A stretch of DNA of 5,220 nt from Deltaproteobacteria bacterium (GCA_031279525.1 JAITIH010000124.1:1-5220); one strand, 5' to 3'; numbered from the stretch's first letter, positions 1 through 5,220 are shown. Numbers and translations are program-made. Notes: generated by a model not told the origin, from the sequence alone.

Positions 1-1595
1 TGGCCGCCTTCTGCCTAGGCGGGGCCTTTTTCGTCATGCGCTACGTCCCCTCGGGCTTTTTGCCTAGCGAGGACATGGGCATGATCATCGTCCAGGTGGG
101 CCTGCCCGAGGGCTCGTCCCTCAACAAGACCAAAGACGTCTTAGCCAGAGCCGAGCTCATCGTCCGATCCATCCCCGGGATCCGCGACGTCATGCCGGTC
201 TTGGGGATTAACATCGTCAATATGTCCATGCAGGACAACGCGGCCTTCATGTTTATCGGCCTTGACCCTTACGAGGAGCGAACGGACAAGGACAAGTCCC
301 TCATGGCCATTTACGCCACACTAAACCGCGAGCTTTCGGCCATCGTCGACGGCACTTGCGTGGCCTTTAACCTCCCGCCCATCATCGGCTTAGACTCAGT
401 GGGCGGCTTTAGCTTCGTTTTGGAGGACTTCGAGGGCCGAGACGCCAGCGAGTTGGCCGCCTTGGCTCGGCGCTTCATCGGCCGGGCCATGACCGAGCCG
501 GCCATGGCCATGGCCTTCACCTTCTTTAACACCGACACCCCCGTCATGAAGGTGACCTTGGATCGGGAGAAGACTAACGCCTTAGGGGTCCAAGTGTCCG
601 ACGTCTTCATGGCCATGCAGTCCTTTTTGGGCAGCTACTACGTCAACGACTTCGACTACCGGGGCCGCAGCTGGCAGGTCAAGATCATGAGCGACGGCCG
701 AGACCGGAAAAACGTGGACAACGTTCGCAATATTCACGTCCGCTCCAGCTCCGGGGCCATGGTCCCCTTGTCCTCCATCGTCGACGTCGAGCTGTCCACC
801 GGGCCCCAAAACATCACCCGCTACAACAATTACCGCTCGGCCATCATCATGGGCAGCGGCAAGCCCCAACTGGGCACCGGCATGGCCATTGAGGCCATGG
901 AAAGGGCCGCGGCCGACGCTTTGCCCCTAAGCGTGGGCTACGAGTGGACTGGCTCCACCCTCCAGGAAAAAGAGTCGGCCGGCCAGACGGTTTACCTCTT
1001 CGTCCTGTCCTTTCTCTTCGCTTATCTCTTTTTAGTGGCCCTCTACGAGAGCTGGACCATTCCCTTAGGGGTCATGGTCTCGATTAGCGCGGCCATTTTC
1101 GGGGCCTTGATGGCCATTAAGCTGGCCAACCAGAGCTTAGGCCTGTACGTCCAGATCGGCATCGTCACCCTCATCGCCCTGGCCAGCAAAAACGCCATTC
1201 TAATCGTCGAGTTCGCTAAAGACGCCCGGGAAAAGGGCCTTTCCATCAAGGACTCGGCCTCCACCGGGGCGGAGCTGCGGTTCCGGGCCGTGGTCATGAC
1301 TTCCCTAGCCTTTTTGGCCGGCCTCATCCCCCTGGTCTTGGCCACCGGGCCCGGGGCCACCTCGCGCCAGAACGTCTCAGTGGGGGTCTTTGGCGGCATG
1401 TTGGCGGCTAGCACGGTCGGCCTCATCATCATTCCCTTGGTCTACGCCATGTTCCAAAAGGCCCGCGAGGTCTTCCATCACTGGCGGGGTCAGGATCTCT
1501 ACGCCGAAAGGCCGGCTGGCCAGGAGGCCAAAGGCTCGGGTCAAGGCGAGAAAGAGGTCGGCCTAGGGGAGCTTCCGACCAAGGCGGAGCCCTGA
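1..1595 (+). CDS. RND-family (HAE1/AcrB-like) multidrug efflux pump, C-terminal half (5' end outside window)
   Basis: This is an inner-membrane proton/drug antiporter subunit that would work with a periplasmic adaptor and an outer-membrane channel. The frame is already open at base 3, so the ATG at 36 is internal. About 530 residues are visible, against about 1,050 for a full AcrB. What is seen matches AcrB from the end of TM7 onward: [12 protein letters not shown] just after TM7, VAFNLPPI in the porter domain, [21 protein letters not shown] before TM8, then five hydrophobic segments (TM8-TM12). The TM10 motif [15 protein letters not shown] carries the proton-relay Lys (codon 1188-1190), and [18 protein letters not shown] and [11 protein letters not shown] follow. 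The reading frame is intact, with TGA at 1593-1595. A hydrophilic tail of about 40 residues rich in Gly, Glu and Lys follows TM12. The adaptor gene is presumably upstream. The substrate cannot be read from the sequence. Family call is very secure. Confidence 0.96.
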   Translation, partial: AAFCLGGAFFVMRYVPSGFLPSEDMGMIIVQVGLPEGSSLNKTKDVLARAELIVRSIPGIRDVMPVLGINIVNMSMQDNAAFMFIGLDPYEERTDKDKSLMAIYATLNRELSAIVDGTCVAFNLPPIIGLDSVGGFSFVLEDFEGRDASELAALARRFIGRAMTEPAMAMAFTFFNTDTPVMKVTLDREKTNALGVQVSDVFMAMQSFLGSYYVNDFDYRGRSWQVKIMSDGRDRKNVDNVRNIHVRSSSGAMVPLSSIVDVELSTGPQNITRYNNYRSAIIMGSGKPQLGTGMAIEAMERAAADALPLSVGYEWTGSTLQEKESAGQTVYLFVLSFLFAYLFLVALYESWTIPLGVMVSISAAIFGALMAIKLANQSLGLYVQIGIVTLIALASKNAILIVEFAKDAREKGLSIKDSASTGAELRFRAVVMTSLAFLAGLIPLVLATGPGATSRQNVSVGVFGGMLAASTVGLIIIPLVYAMFQKAREVFHHWRGQDLYAERPAGQEAKGSGQGEKEVGLGELPTKAEP

Positions 1596-1643
1596 CCCTT
1601 GGCGGTTCCGGCTTTGGGACGCTGGCTAAGGGACGTCTTTTTT

Positions 1644-1724
1644 GGGCCTGGCCAAGGGGGCGGTTTTTTAGGGCCTGGCCTAGGGGACGGCTTTTTAGGG
1701 CCTGGCCAAGGGGGCGGCTTTTTA
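1644..1724. repeat. 27-bp direct tandem repeat, three copies
   Basis: Three adjacent 27-bp units lie at 1644-1670, 1671-1697 and 1698-1724. Each starts GGGCCTGGCC, continues with a G-rich core and ends in a T-tract followed by A. Unit 2 differs at a few positions in the core (TAGGGGACGG for AAGGGGGCGG). A degenerate half unit precedes the array (1631-1643) and a decaying one follows (from 1725). The array begins 48 bases after the pump stop codon. Because 27 is a multiple of three, the repeat keeps frames open on both strands (for example GPGQGGGFL per unit on +), which explains chance ORFs here. Each unit also has the GC-rich-then-T-tract look of a weak terminator, but stems within a unit are short. 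Confidence 0.9.
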
Positions 1725-1814
1725 GGGCTTAGCTTAAGAAAGTCGCTAGCCAAAAGATTTTTTTGGCCAACTTGGCCGCCAAAAGCCAAGGGGCTAAAGA
1801 GGCTTTTTAAGCCA

Positions 1815-1833
1815 TAAAGCCCTTGGGTTTTTT
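1815..1833 (+). terminator. Weak hairpin plus T-run downstream of the pump gene
   Basis: AAAGCC and GGTTTT can pair (one G-T wobble) around a CTTG loop, and the T-run continues to 1833. Just before it, GGCTT (1801-1805) and AAGCC (1809-1813) form another small stem. Position and T-run fit an intrinsic terminator for the pump transcript, but the stem is short and weak. This is a tentative call. Confidence 0.25.
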
Positions 1834-1876
1834 GACCAAAATTTACGGCCGCGGCCCTTCTAAGGGTCAACGGTTC

Positions 1877-1892
1877 TTTGGCGGCCGCCAAA
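1877..1892. repeat. Perfect 16-bp palindrome TTTGGCGGCCGCCAAA
   Basis: The sequence is identical to its reverse complement over 16 bases, with no spacer. A zero-spacer palindrome forms a poor RNA hairpin, so a DNA site for a dimeric protein is as likely as an RNA element. Its half-site GGCCGCCAAA recurs at about 1775 and 2177. Confidence 0.7.
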
Positions 1893-1927
1893 AAGGCCCC
1901 TCGCGGGATAAGGGAAGTAGCGAGGAA

Positions 1928-1962
1928 GGCGGTCGTCGTGACTAGGGAACGACGACCTAGCC
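1928..1962. repeat. Inverted repeat with 9-bp perfect stem
   Basis: GGTCGTCGT (1931-1939) pairs perfectly with ACGACGACC (1949-1957) around a 9-base loop. GGC/GCC extends the stem by three pairs past a two-base bulge (1958-1959). No T-run follows directly, so it is not a canonical terminator. It lies directly after another 6-bp stem (1899-1925) and before a 7-bp stem (1984-2004). Confidence 0.65.
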
Positions 1963-1975
1963 GCCAGCCGCGTCT

Positions 1976-2004
1976 TTAGCGGAGCTAAGGAAGGCGGCCT
2001 TAGC
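1976..2004. repeat. Alternative hairpins sharing GCTAA
   Basis: GCTAAGG (1984-1990) pairs with CCTTAGC (1998-2004) around a 7-base loop. Part of the same arm, GCTAA (1984-1988), can instead pair with TTAGC (1976-1980) around a GGA loop. The two stems exclude each other. Confidence 0.5.
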
Positions 2005-2061
2005 GGGCGAGGGGGGCCGCCGCCTCAGCCAAGGGTTTTTGGCGAAAGACCCCGCCTTTTG

Positions 2062-2075
2062 GGCTTTTAAAAGCC
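2062..2075. repeat. Perfect 14-bp palindrome GGCTTTTAAAAGCC
   Basis: The sequence is self-complementary over 14 bases without a spacer, and flanking bases extend the symmetry imperfectly (CTTT on the left, AAAG on the right). It could be a protein-binding dyad or part of a bidirectional terminator. The role is not determined. Confidence 0.6.
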
Positions 2076-2121
2076 TAAAGCTCGCGACGAGAAATGCCCT
2101 ATGGCCGGCGACCCGGCCTTT

Positions 2122-2162
2122 AAAAAAGGGCCCTTTGGCGACCTAGCTTAGGGCCCCTTTTT
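2122..2162 (+). terminator. Intrinsic-terminator-like hairpin, readable in both directions
   Basis: AAAAAAGGGCCC (2122-2133) pairs with GGGCCCCTTTTT (2151-2162) at 11 of 12 positions (one A-C mismatch) around a 17-base loop. The GC stem flanked by an A-run on one side and a T-run on the other has the shape of a bidirectional rho-independent terminator. It is 527 bases past the pump stop and upstream of the receiver gene's likely promoter, so it may insulate the two units. Its left arm overlaps a competing dyad (2129-2190). Confidence 0.45.
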
Positions 2163-2190
2163 AGGGCGTCAGGTCGGCCGCCAAAGGGCC
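2129..2190. repeat. Perfect 12-bp inverted repeat competing with the terminator-like hairpin
   Basis: GGCCCTTTGGCG (2129-2140) is the exact reverse complement of CGCCAAAGGGCC (2179-2190). Inside it, ACCT (2141-2144) can pair with AGGT (2171-2174) past a four-base bulge. Bases 2129-2133 are also needed by the 2122-2162 hairpin, so only one of the two can form at a time. Confidence 0.6.
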
Positions 2191-2409
2191 TTGGAGTCGC
2201 GAAAAAAATGGCGGGATTTTCTAAACATTCGGGCGAAAAAGCTTTTCTTGCGGGCGAATCCGCCCGTCTCTGGCCGTCTGGCCCCTTCACAGTGTAAATA
2301 TAGTTAAAACAAATAAAATCTAAAACAACAAAAATATAACTTGTTTTGGCAAAGAAGACTACGCGGGCCTTGGCCTAGCGAGCCCGTTGTGCCCCCTCGC
2401 GTCTTTAGG

Positions 2410-2438
2410 TTTACAAGATTATTTAAATTTGTTAAACT
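2410..2438 (+). promoter_or_regulatory. Predicted sigma-70-type promoter for the receiver-kinase operon
   Basis: TTTACA (2410-2415; 5 of 6 to the -35 consensus) is followed, after exactly 17 bases, by TAAACT (2433-2438; 4 of 6 to the -10 consensus). It lies in an AT-rich block in the only long gap upstream of the receiver gene. Transcription would begin near 2445, leaving a leader of about 90 bases. This is a pattern match only. Confidence 0.4.
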
Positions 2439-2444
2439 CAAATT
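2426..2444. promoter_or_regulatory. Operator-like dyad over the proposed -10 element
   Basis: AATTTG (2426-2431) and CAAATT (2439-2444) are exact inverted repeats separated by 7 bases. The spacer is TTAAACT, which contains the proposed -10 element TAAACT. A dimeric repressor bound here would block the promoter. No regulator can be named. Confidence 0.35.
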
Positions 2445-2533
2445 GATATGGATTGTGAACCAAATGTCGGCTTTTTCCCTGAGCCGCGTTGGCGGCTAAA
2501 CTGGAGTCGGGCGAAATCGGCCGGGTGAAAAAA

Positions 2534-2986
2534 ATGCGTATTGTCATAGTCGATCGCGAACCGGCCTTTTTGGCCCCTTTAATCCAAGATCTCGCCAAAG
2601 AGGGCTTCGACGTGACGGTGGTCGAAAACATTTCTGGGGTCATGTCCTATCTGAAGAAGAATAGCATCCATTTTCTGGTGGCGGACAGTTCCCTTTTAGT
2701 CGACCATTCCCTGGGCTCCGAGGTCCGTCGCCAGTCCCCCCTTATCCGCCTTATAGTCCTTGCGGTCCGTCCTTCTTTGTTGGCCATGATTAAATCCATC
2801 AGTTGCGGGATAACCGATTACCTACCCCGCGACCAGAGCAGTTTCGGGCAGCTTTTGGACACCCTTTTGGACGAGAAAAATCGTTTAGTTCGCTGGCAAT
2901 ACGCCATTTTAAGCGAGAGCTTGGGAGCCAGGACGGCCATGAGCCAGAGCGACCGGCGCTCGGCGGATGGCGAGTCGGCCGACTAA
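2534..2986 (+). CDS. Stand-alone response-regulator receiver-like protein with altered active site
   Basis: This is a CheY-like receiver domain of 150 residues with no output domain, probably the partner of the kinase encoded 63 bases downstream. The ATG at 2534 is preferred because GGGTGA (2523-2528) sits five bases upstream and the receiver fold starts at once with MRIVIVD. An in-frame GTG at 2525 and TTG at 2489 would only add residues without receiver similarity. The order is beta1 IVIVD (Asp7), then beta3 FLVAD with the candidate phospho-Asp at 51, beta4 LIVLAV, and the motif SCGITDYLPRD, which matches the receiver GAxDYLxKP pattern. Aligned on CheY, the second acidic residue is Arg8 (Glu9 follows), the conserved Thr/Ser is Ala77 and the conserved Lys is Arg99, while Tyr96 is kept. 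The last 15 or so residues are polar and probably disordered. It may be poorly phosphorylated or signal by binding alone. It could also be a degenerate receiver of another system. Confidence 0.85.
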   Translation: MRIVIVDREPAFLAPLIQDLAKEGFDVTVVENISGVMSYLKKNSIHFLVADSSLLVDHSLGSEVRRQSPLIRLIVLAVRPSLLAMIKSISCGITDYLPRDQSSFGQLLDTLLDEKNRLVRWQYAILSESLGARTAMSQSDRRSADGESAD

Positions 2987-3034
2987 GTTTCTCGCCTTTG
3001 GCCGTAAGTCTTACTCGCGGGCGGTCCTACGACC

Positions 3035-3040
3035 GGGTGG
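3035..3040 (+). promoter_or_regulatory. Ribosome binding site of the kinase gene
   Basis: GGGTGG lies nine bases before the ATG at 3050. In-frame stops at 3005-3007 and 3041-3043 rule out any earlier start in this frame, so this site and the ATG at 3050 belong together. A small hairpin, CGGTC/GACCG (3022-3026 and 3031-3035), abuts the site. Confidence 0.5.
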
Positions 3041-3049
3041 TAGCCTTTT

Positions 3050-5220
3050 ATGCCCTTCGATCCTGAACTGTTAGCCGATCAACTCAATCGCGTCAGCCTT
3101 GATCTGGTCATGTTGTCCTCGGATAACCTTATCGAGTTGAGCTCCGTTTTGGGCCAGCTTGAGTCCATGGAGGCTAACGTCGGCGAGCTGTCCGATTCCC
3201 CAGAGCCGGGCGAGGTTCTTAGGGCCATGATCGGGCTATTGGGCGAAATCATCCGAGACCGGGTCCCGGACCGGGACCTGGCCTTGGGCCACGTGGGCGA
3301 CGGCCTAAGCCTCATGCAGGAGATGGCCAGGTGCCTGCCGGTCGGCCAGCCCATCGAGGGCGACGTCAAAGGGCTCTTGGCCCGGATCCGGGCGGTCGCC
3401 CCCGGGGTCGCGGCGGCGGTCCCGGCCGAGGAAAAACCTAGCCCAGCCAAGGGCCAGGCCGCCTCGGCTAAAGGCGAGCCGACTTCGACCGACGGCGCGG
3501 TTTTGGCCGAGGGAATGGCCGACCAAGAAAAAGGTCCGGGAGCCCCTGGCTCGGCCGACGCGGAAGTCCCTGGCCCGGCCGCCGCGGGAGCCCCTGGCCC
3601 GGCCGCCGCGGGAGCCCCTGGCCCGGCCGACGCGGGAGCCCCTGGCCTGGCCGCCGCGGGAGCCCCTGGCCCGGCCGACGCGGGCGCCCCTGGCCCGGCC
3701 GACGCGGGCGCCCCGGCCGTCTCCGTCGCTGGCCCAGGCGAGCCTGGCTCGGCCGAGGCTAGCGCGGCGAGCGGCGAGGCCGCGAAGGCTGGCCAAAAGG
3801 GCGGCTTGAAGAAAAAAAGCCTCTTTAAGCCCCGGAAGATCATGGGCCCGCCCACGGTCATCGTGCCCACCCCCACCCAGGTTAGGCGCGAGGCTTACTT
3901 AAGCCAAAAGCTGACCGTGGAATACTTTAAGTCCGACTTCACCGGGGCCTTGGAAGACCTCCAGATGAAGTTGGTCACCGTGGAGCACAAGTCAAACCCC
4001 GTGGAGGCCATGAGCGAGACGGCGCCGCTCTTTCGGACCATCTTGGGCGGGGTCTGCCTTTTGGACCTGGACGACTTGGCCCGGATCACGGCCGACGCCA
4101 TTGGCCTCTTGGACTACGTCTCCACCGAGCAGGTGCCCCACACCACGGCCATCACCGACGTCTTGCTGAAAGCCTGCTCTTTCTTGATTTCCGGGCTGAG
4201 CACCCTTAAGCTCAATCCCGACGGCCATTCTTGGTCCATCGCCCCGGAGTGGCCGGCGGACGATTTGGCCAACTTGCGGGAAAACCTCTGGGAGGCTCGG
4301 CAGGGCATGCTGGTGGTCACCCCGTCCCATCTGGAGGCCCAGGGCCCGTCCGGCGGGGCTTCGGTCGTCAAACCCAAGAAGTTGGGCGAGATCCTGGTGG
4401 AAAAGGGCCTCATCACCCAAAACGACCTGGGCGGCCTCATCCAGGCCCAAAAGTCGGTTAGGGCCATCCGGATTGGGGAGATCCTCATGCAGGAGGGCCT
4501 CATCACCGAGGACGAGCTCAACGAGGCCCTGACCCGGCAGCAGAACCAGGATAAGGGCCGCCGCTTAGGCGAGATTTTAGTCTCCATGGGCCGGGTGGAG
4601 CACGAGCACGTGGAAGAGGCCTTAAAGCGCCAGGAAAGCTGTAAGGAAACGAAGTTAGGCGAGATCTTGCTCAAGCAGAAGATCGGGGCCCCGGAGAAAG
4701 TGGCCGCGGCCTTAAGGGAGCAAAAGCGCAGCGAGGGCGGCGGGACCCAGACCATCGCGGCGGCCACGGTCAAAGTGGAGACCCAGAAGCTGGACGGGCT
4801 CATCGATCTGGTGGGCGAGCTGGTCATCACCCAGTCTTTAGTCACCTCCAACGCCACCATTAAGGTTTTAAAGGAACAGAAGATCATTAAGGATCTGGCC
4901 CAGGTCTCCCGGATCACCTCGGAGCTCCAAAGAAACGCCATGAGCCTTAGAATGGTCCAGATTAACCAGACTTTTAGGAAAATGAGCCGCCTGGTCCGGG
5001 ATCTGGCCCATAAGTTCGAAAAAGACGTGGAGCTCTTGACCGTGGGCGAGGAGACGGAGATCGACCGTAATATGGTCGAGTCCATTTACGACCCCTTGGT
5101 CCACATGATCCGCAACTGCATGGACCACGGCTTAGAGCCGCCCCAAGAAAGGCTGGCGGCGGGCAAACCCCCCAAAGGCCTAGTCACCTTGAAAGCCTAT
5201 CACCAGGGCGGGAACGTGGT
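3050..5220 (+). CDS. CheA-type chemosensory histidine kinase with LGEIL repeats, 3' end outside window
   Basis: This is a cytoplasmic kinase of the CheA family, which is driven by chemoreceptor arrays and passes phosphate to receiver proteins. 723 codons are visible and the frame is open to the right edge. The start is fixed by in-frame stops at 3005 and 3041. Residues 1-116 are an unrecognised, probably helical domain. Residues 117-263 are an Ala/Pro/Gly linker ending in a basic patch (GLKKKSLFKPRK). Residues 283-386 resemble the HPt (P1) domain but read LFRTILGG where LFRAAHTLKG is expected, so the phospho-His appears to be Arg329. Residues 444-558 hold four LGEIL-type repeats. Residues 574-625 are P3 (VETQKLDGLIDLVGELVITQ). 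P4 begins near 626 with LQRNAMSLRMVQI and an intact N-box HMIRNCMDHG (685-694). No HxxKG motif occurs anywhere in the visible part. The rest of P4 and a CheW-like P5 should lie beyond the edge, giving perhaps 950 residues or more. The family call rests on P3/P4 and is very secure; the phosphotransfer route is open. Confidence 0.95.
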   Translation, partial: MPFDPELLADQLNRVSLDLVMLSSDNLIELSSVLGQLESMEANVGELSDSPEPGEVLRAMIGLLGEIIRDRVPDRDLALGHVGDGLSLMQEMARCLPVGQPIEGDVKGLLARIRAVAPGVAAAVPAEEKPSPAKGQAASAKGEPTSTDGAVLAEGMADQEKGPGAPGSADAEVPGPAAAGAPGPAAAGAPGPADAGAPGLAAAGAPGPADAGAPGPADAGAPAVSVAGPGEPGSAEASAASGEAAKAGQKGGLKKKSLFKPRKIMGPPTVIVPTPTQVRREAYLSQKLTVEYFKSDFTGALEDLQMKLVTVEHKSNPVEAMSETAPLFRTILGGVCLLDLDDLARITADAIGLLDYVSTEQVPHTTAITDVLLKACSFLISGLSTLKLNPDGHSWSIAPEWPADDLANLRENLWEARQGMLVVTPSHLEAQGPSGGASVVKPKKLGEILVEKGLITQNDLGGLIQAQKSVRAIRIGEILMQEGLITEDELNEALTRQQNQDKGRRLGEILVSMGRVEHEHVEEALKRQESCKETKLGEILLKQKIGAPEKVAAALREQKRSEGGGTQTIAAATVKVETQKLDGLIDLVGELVITQSLVTSNATIKVLKEQKIIKDLAQVSRITSELQRNAMSLRMVQINQTFRKMSRLVRDLAHKFEKDVELLTVGEETEIDRNMVESIYDPLVHMIRNCMDHGLEPPQERLAAGKPPKGLVTLKAYHQGGNV
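3542..3709 (+). repeat. 24-bp tandem repeat encoding the APGPA(A/D)AG octapeptide, seven copies
   Basis: Seven consecutive 24-bp units encode residues 165-220 of the kinase: APGSADAE, VPGPAAAG, APGPAAAG, APGPADAG, APGLAAAG, APGPADAG, APGPADAG. A degenerate eighth (APAVSVAG) follows to 3733. Near-identity at DNA level, including third codon positions, suggests recent slippage or unequal crossing-over. The peptide is a flexible, low-complexity linker. The repeat also keeps the opposite strand open, giving misleading antisense ORFs. Confidence 0.93.
4379..4723 (+). repeat. Four tandem LGEIL-type (GspE_N/MshEN-like) protein repeats inside the kinase
   Basis: Four 23-residue copies begin at L445, I475, L506 and L536 (bases 4382, 4472, 4565, 4655), a period of 30-31 residues. 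Each has Lys/Arg just before (K444, R474, R505, K535), then (L/I)GEIL(L/V/M), the aligned Leu/Val and Ala/Leu helix positions, and a closing Gln at exactly position 23 (Q467, Q497, Q528, Q558). Position 9 is Gly in copies 1-3 but Lys544 in copy 4. The pattern R/K-LG-x3-(L/V)-x2-G ... L-x3-L-x2-Q is that of the GspE N-terminal/MshEN family, some members of which bind c-di-GMP. Binding here is inferred, not shown. DNA identity between copies is modest, so the repeats are old. Confidence 0.85.

Larger units (their letters stand above)
1725..2280. other. Non-coding intergenic stretch rich in inverted repeats
   Basis: No reading frame here resembles a protein I recognise, and no tRNA or rRNA was seen. 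The stretch is filled with dyads. They include a perfect 16-bp palindrome at 1877-1892; CCTCGC/GCGAGG at 1899-1904 and 1920-1925; GGTCGTCGT/ACGACGACC at 1931-1939 and 1949-1957; GCTAAGG/CCTTAGC at 1984-1990 and 1998-2004; a perfect 14-bp palindrome at 2062-2075; and a nested pair between 2122 and 2190. The motif GGCCGCCAAA recurs near 1775, 1884 and 2177. It could be a structured leader or small RNA, a repetitive intergenic element, or decayed DNA. The sequence alone does not decide. Confidence 0.6.
2287..2460. other. AT-rich intergenic tract
   Basis: Two strongly AT-rich blocks (about 2289-2352 and 2405-2460) interrupt otherwise GC-rich DNA. The first is A-rich on the + strand, with runs such as AAAACAAATAAAATC. 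They flank a GC-rich piece of about 50 bases. This fits a promoter/upstream-element region for the downstream genes. No gene is seen in it. Confidence 0.7.

Noticed and set aside
1644..1724. CRISPR-like array
   Set aside because: The units are directly adjacent with no unique spacers; it is a plain tandem repeat.
1599..1817. 72-codon + strand reading frame with a TTG start just after the pump stop codon
   Set aside because: It is Gly/Phe repeats from the 27-bp tandem unit, which cannot create stops in frame; it has no recognisable domain and only a TTG start. Very low but not zero chance of being translated by coupling to the pump gene.
1541..1891. 116-codon - strand frame with PGPKKPPPWPGPKK-like repeats
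   Set aside because: Antisense reading of the same 27-bp repeat and of the pump gene's 3' end; no family resemblance.
2287..2460. Replication origin in the AT-rich tract
   Set aside because: No DnaA-box cluster or iteron series was seen; a promoter region explains it more simply.
2489..2533. Longer start (TTG at 2489) for the receiver protein
   Set aside because: The extra 15 residues have no receiver similarity and the ATG at 2534 has a ribosome binding site at good spacing.
2803..3066. 87-codon + strand frame overlapping the receiver and kinase starts
   Set aside because: Out-of-frame overlap with two supported genes, with a composition typical of a shadow frame.
3079..3876. 265-codon - strand frame rich in Gly/Ala/Pro
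   Set aside because: Antisense of the kinase linker; the 24-bp repeat keeps all frames open.
4114..5085. Long (323-codon) open frame on the - strand
   Set aside because: It is the shadow of the CheA-type kinase: the + strand carries P3, the N-box and the LGEIL repeats, while the antisense product is Ser-rich with no motifs.

Overview
The window reads as chromosomal DNA of a GC-rich Gram-negative bacterium. An RND inner-membrane efflux pump requires an outer membrane, and the coding regions are clearly GC-rich while still using TTA and CTA leucine codons. A CheA-type kinase carrying LGEIL-type repeats reminds me of deltaproteobacteria (Desulfobacterota), but that is a recollection and only a weak lead. 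No mobile element, tRNA, rRNA or CRISPR array was seen.

Layout, all genes on the + strand. (1) 1-1595: the C-terminal half of an AcrB-like RND pump, cut by the left edge. (2) 1596-2533: about 940 bases with no convincing gene. It opens with a 27-bp tandem repeat (three copies), continues through a chain of perfect or near-perfect inverted repeats (about 1877-2190, including a terminator-like hairpin with a mutually exclusive partner), and ends in an AT-rich stretch with a plausible promoter and dyad. (3) 2534-2986: a small stand-alone response-regulator receiver protein with two of its conserved catalytic positions changed. (4) 3050 to beyond 5220: a large CheA-type histidine kinase, cut by the right edge. 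It is the longest gene in the window, with 723 codons visible.

The receiver gene and the kinase lie 63 bases apart on the same strand and are probably one operon read from the promoter near 2410-2438. The kinase is the item of most interest. In order it has an unrecognised helical N-terminal domain, a long Ala/Pro/Gly linker of octapeptide repeats, a domain that aligns with the CheA HPt (P1) domain but has Arg where the phosphorylated His should be, four tandem repeats of the LGEIL(x)3G...L..AL..Q type seen in GspE_N/MshEN domains (a family that includes c-di-GMP receptors), and then canonical CheA dimerisation (P3) and ATP-binding (P4) domains. A working hypothesis is a chemosensory-type signalling complex with a nucleotide-sensing module inside the kinase and a non-standard phosphotransfer route. 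The pump gene upstream is probably a separate transcription unit.
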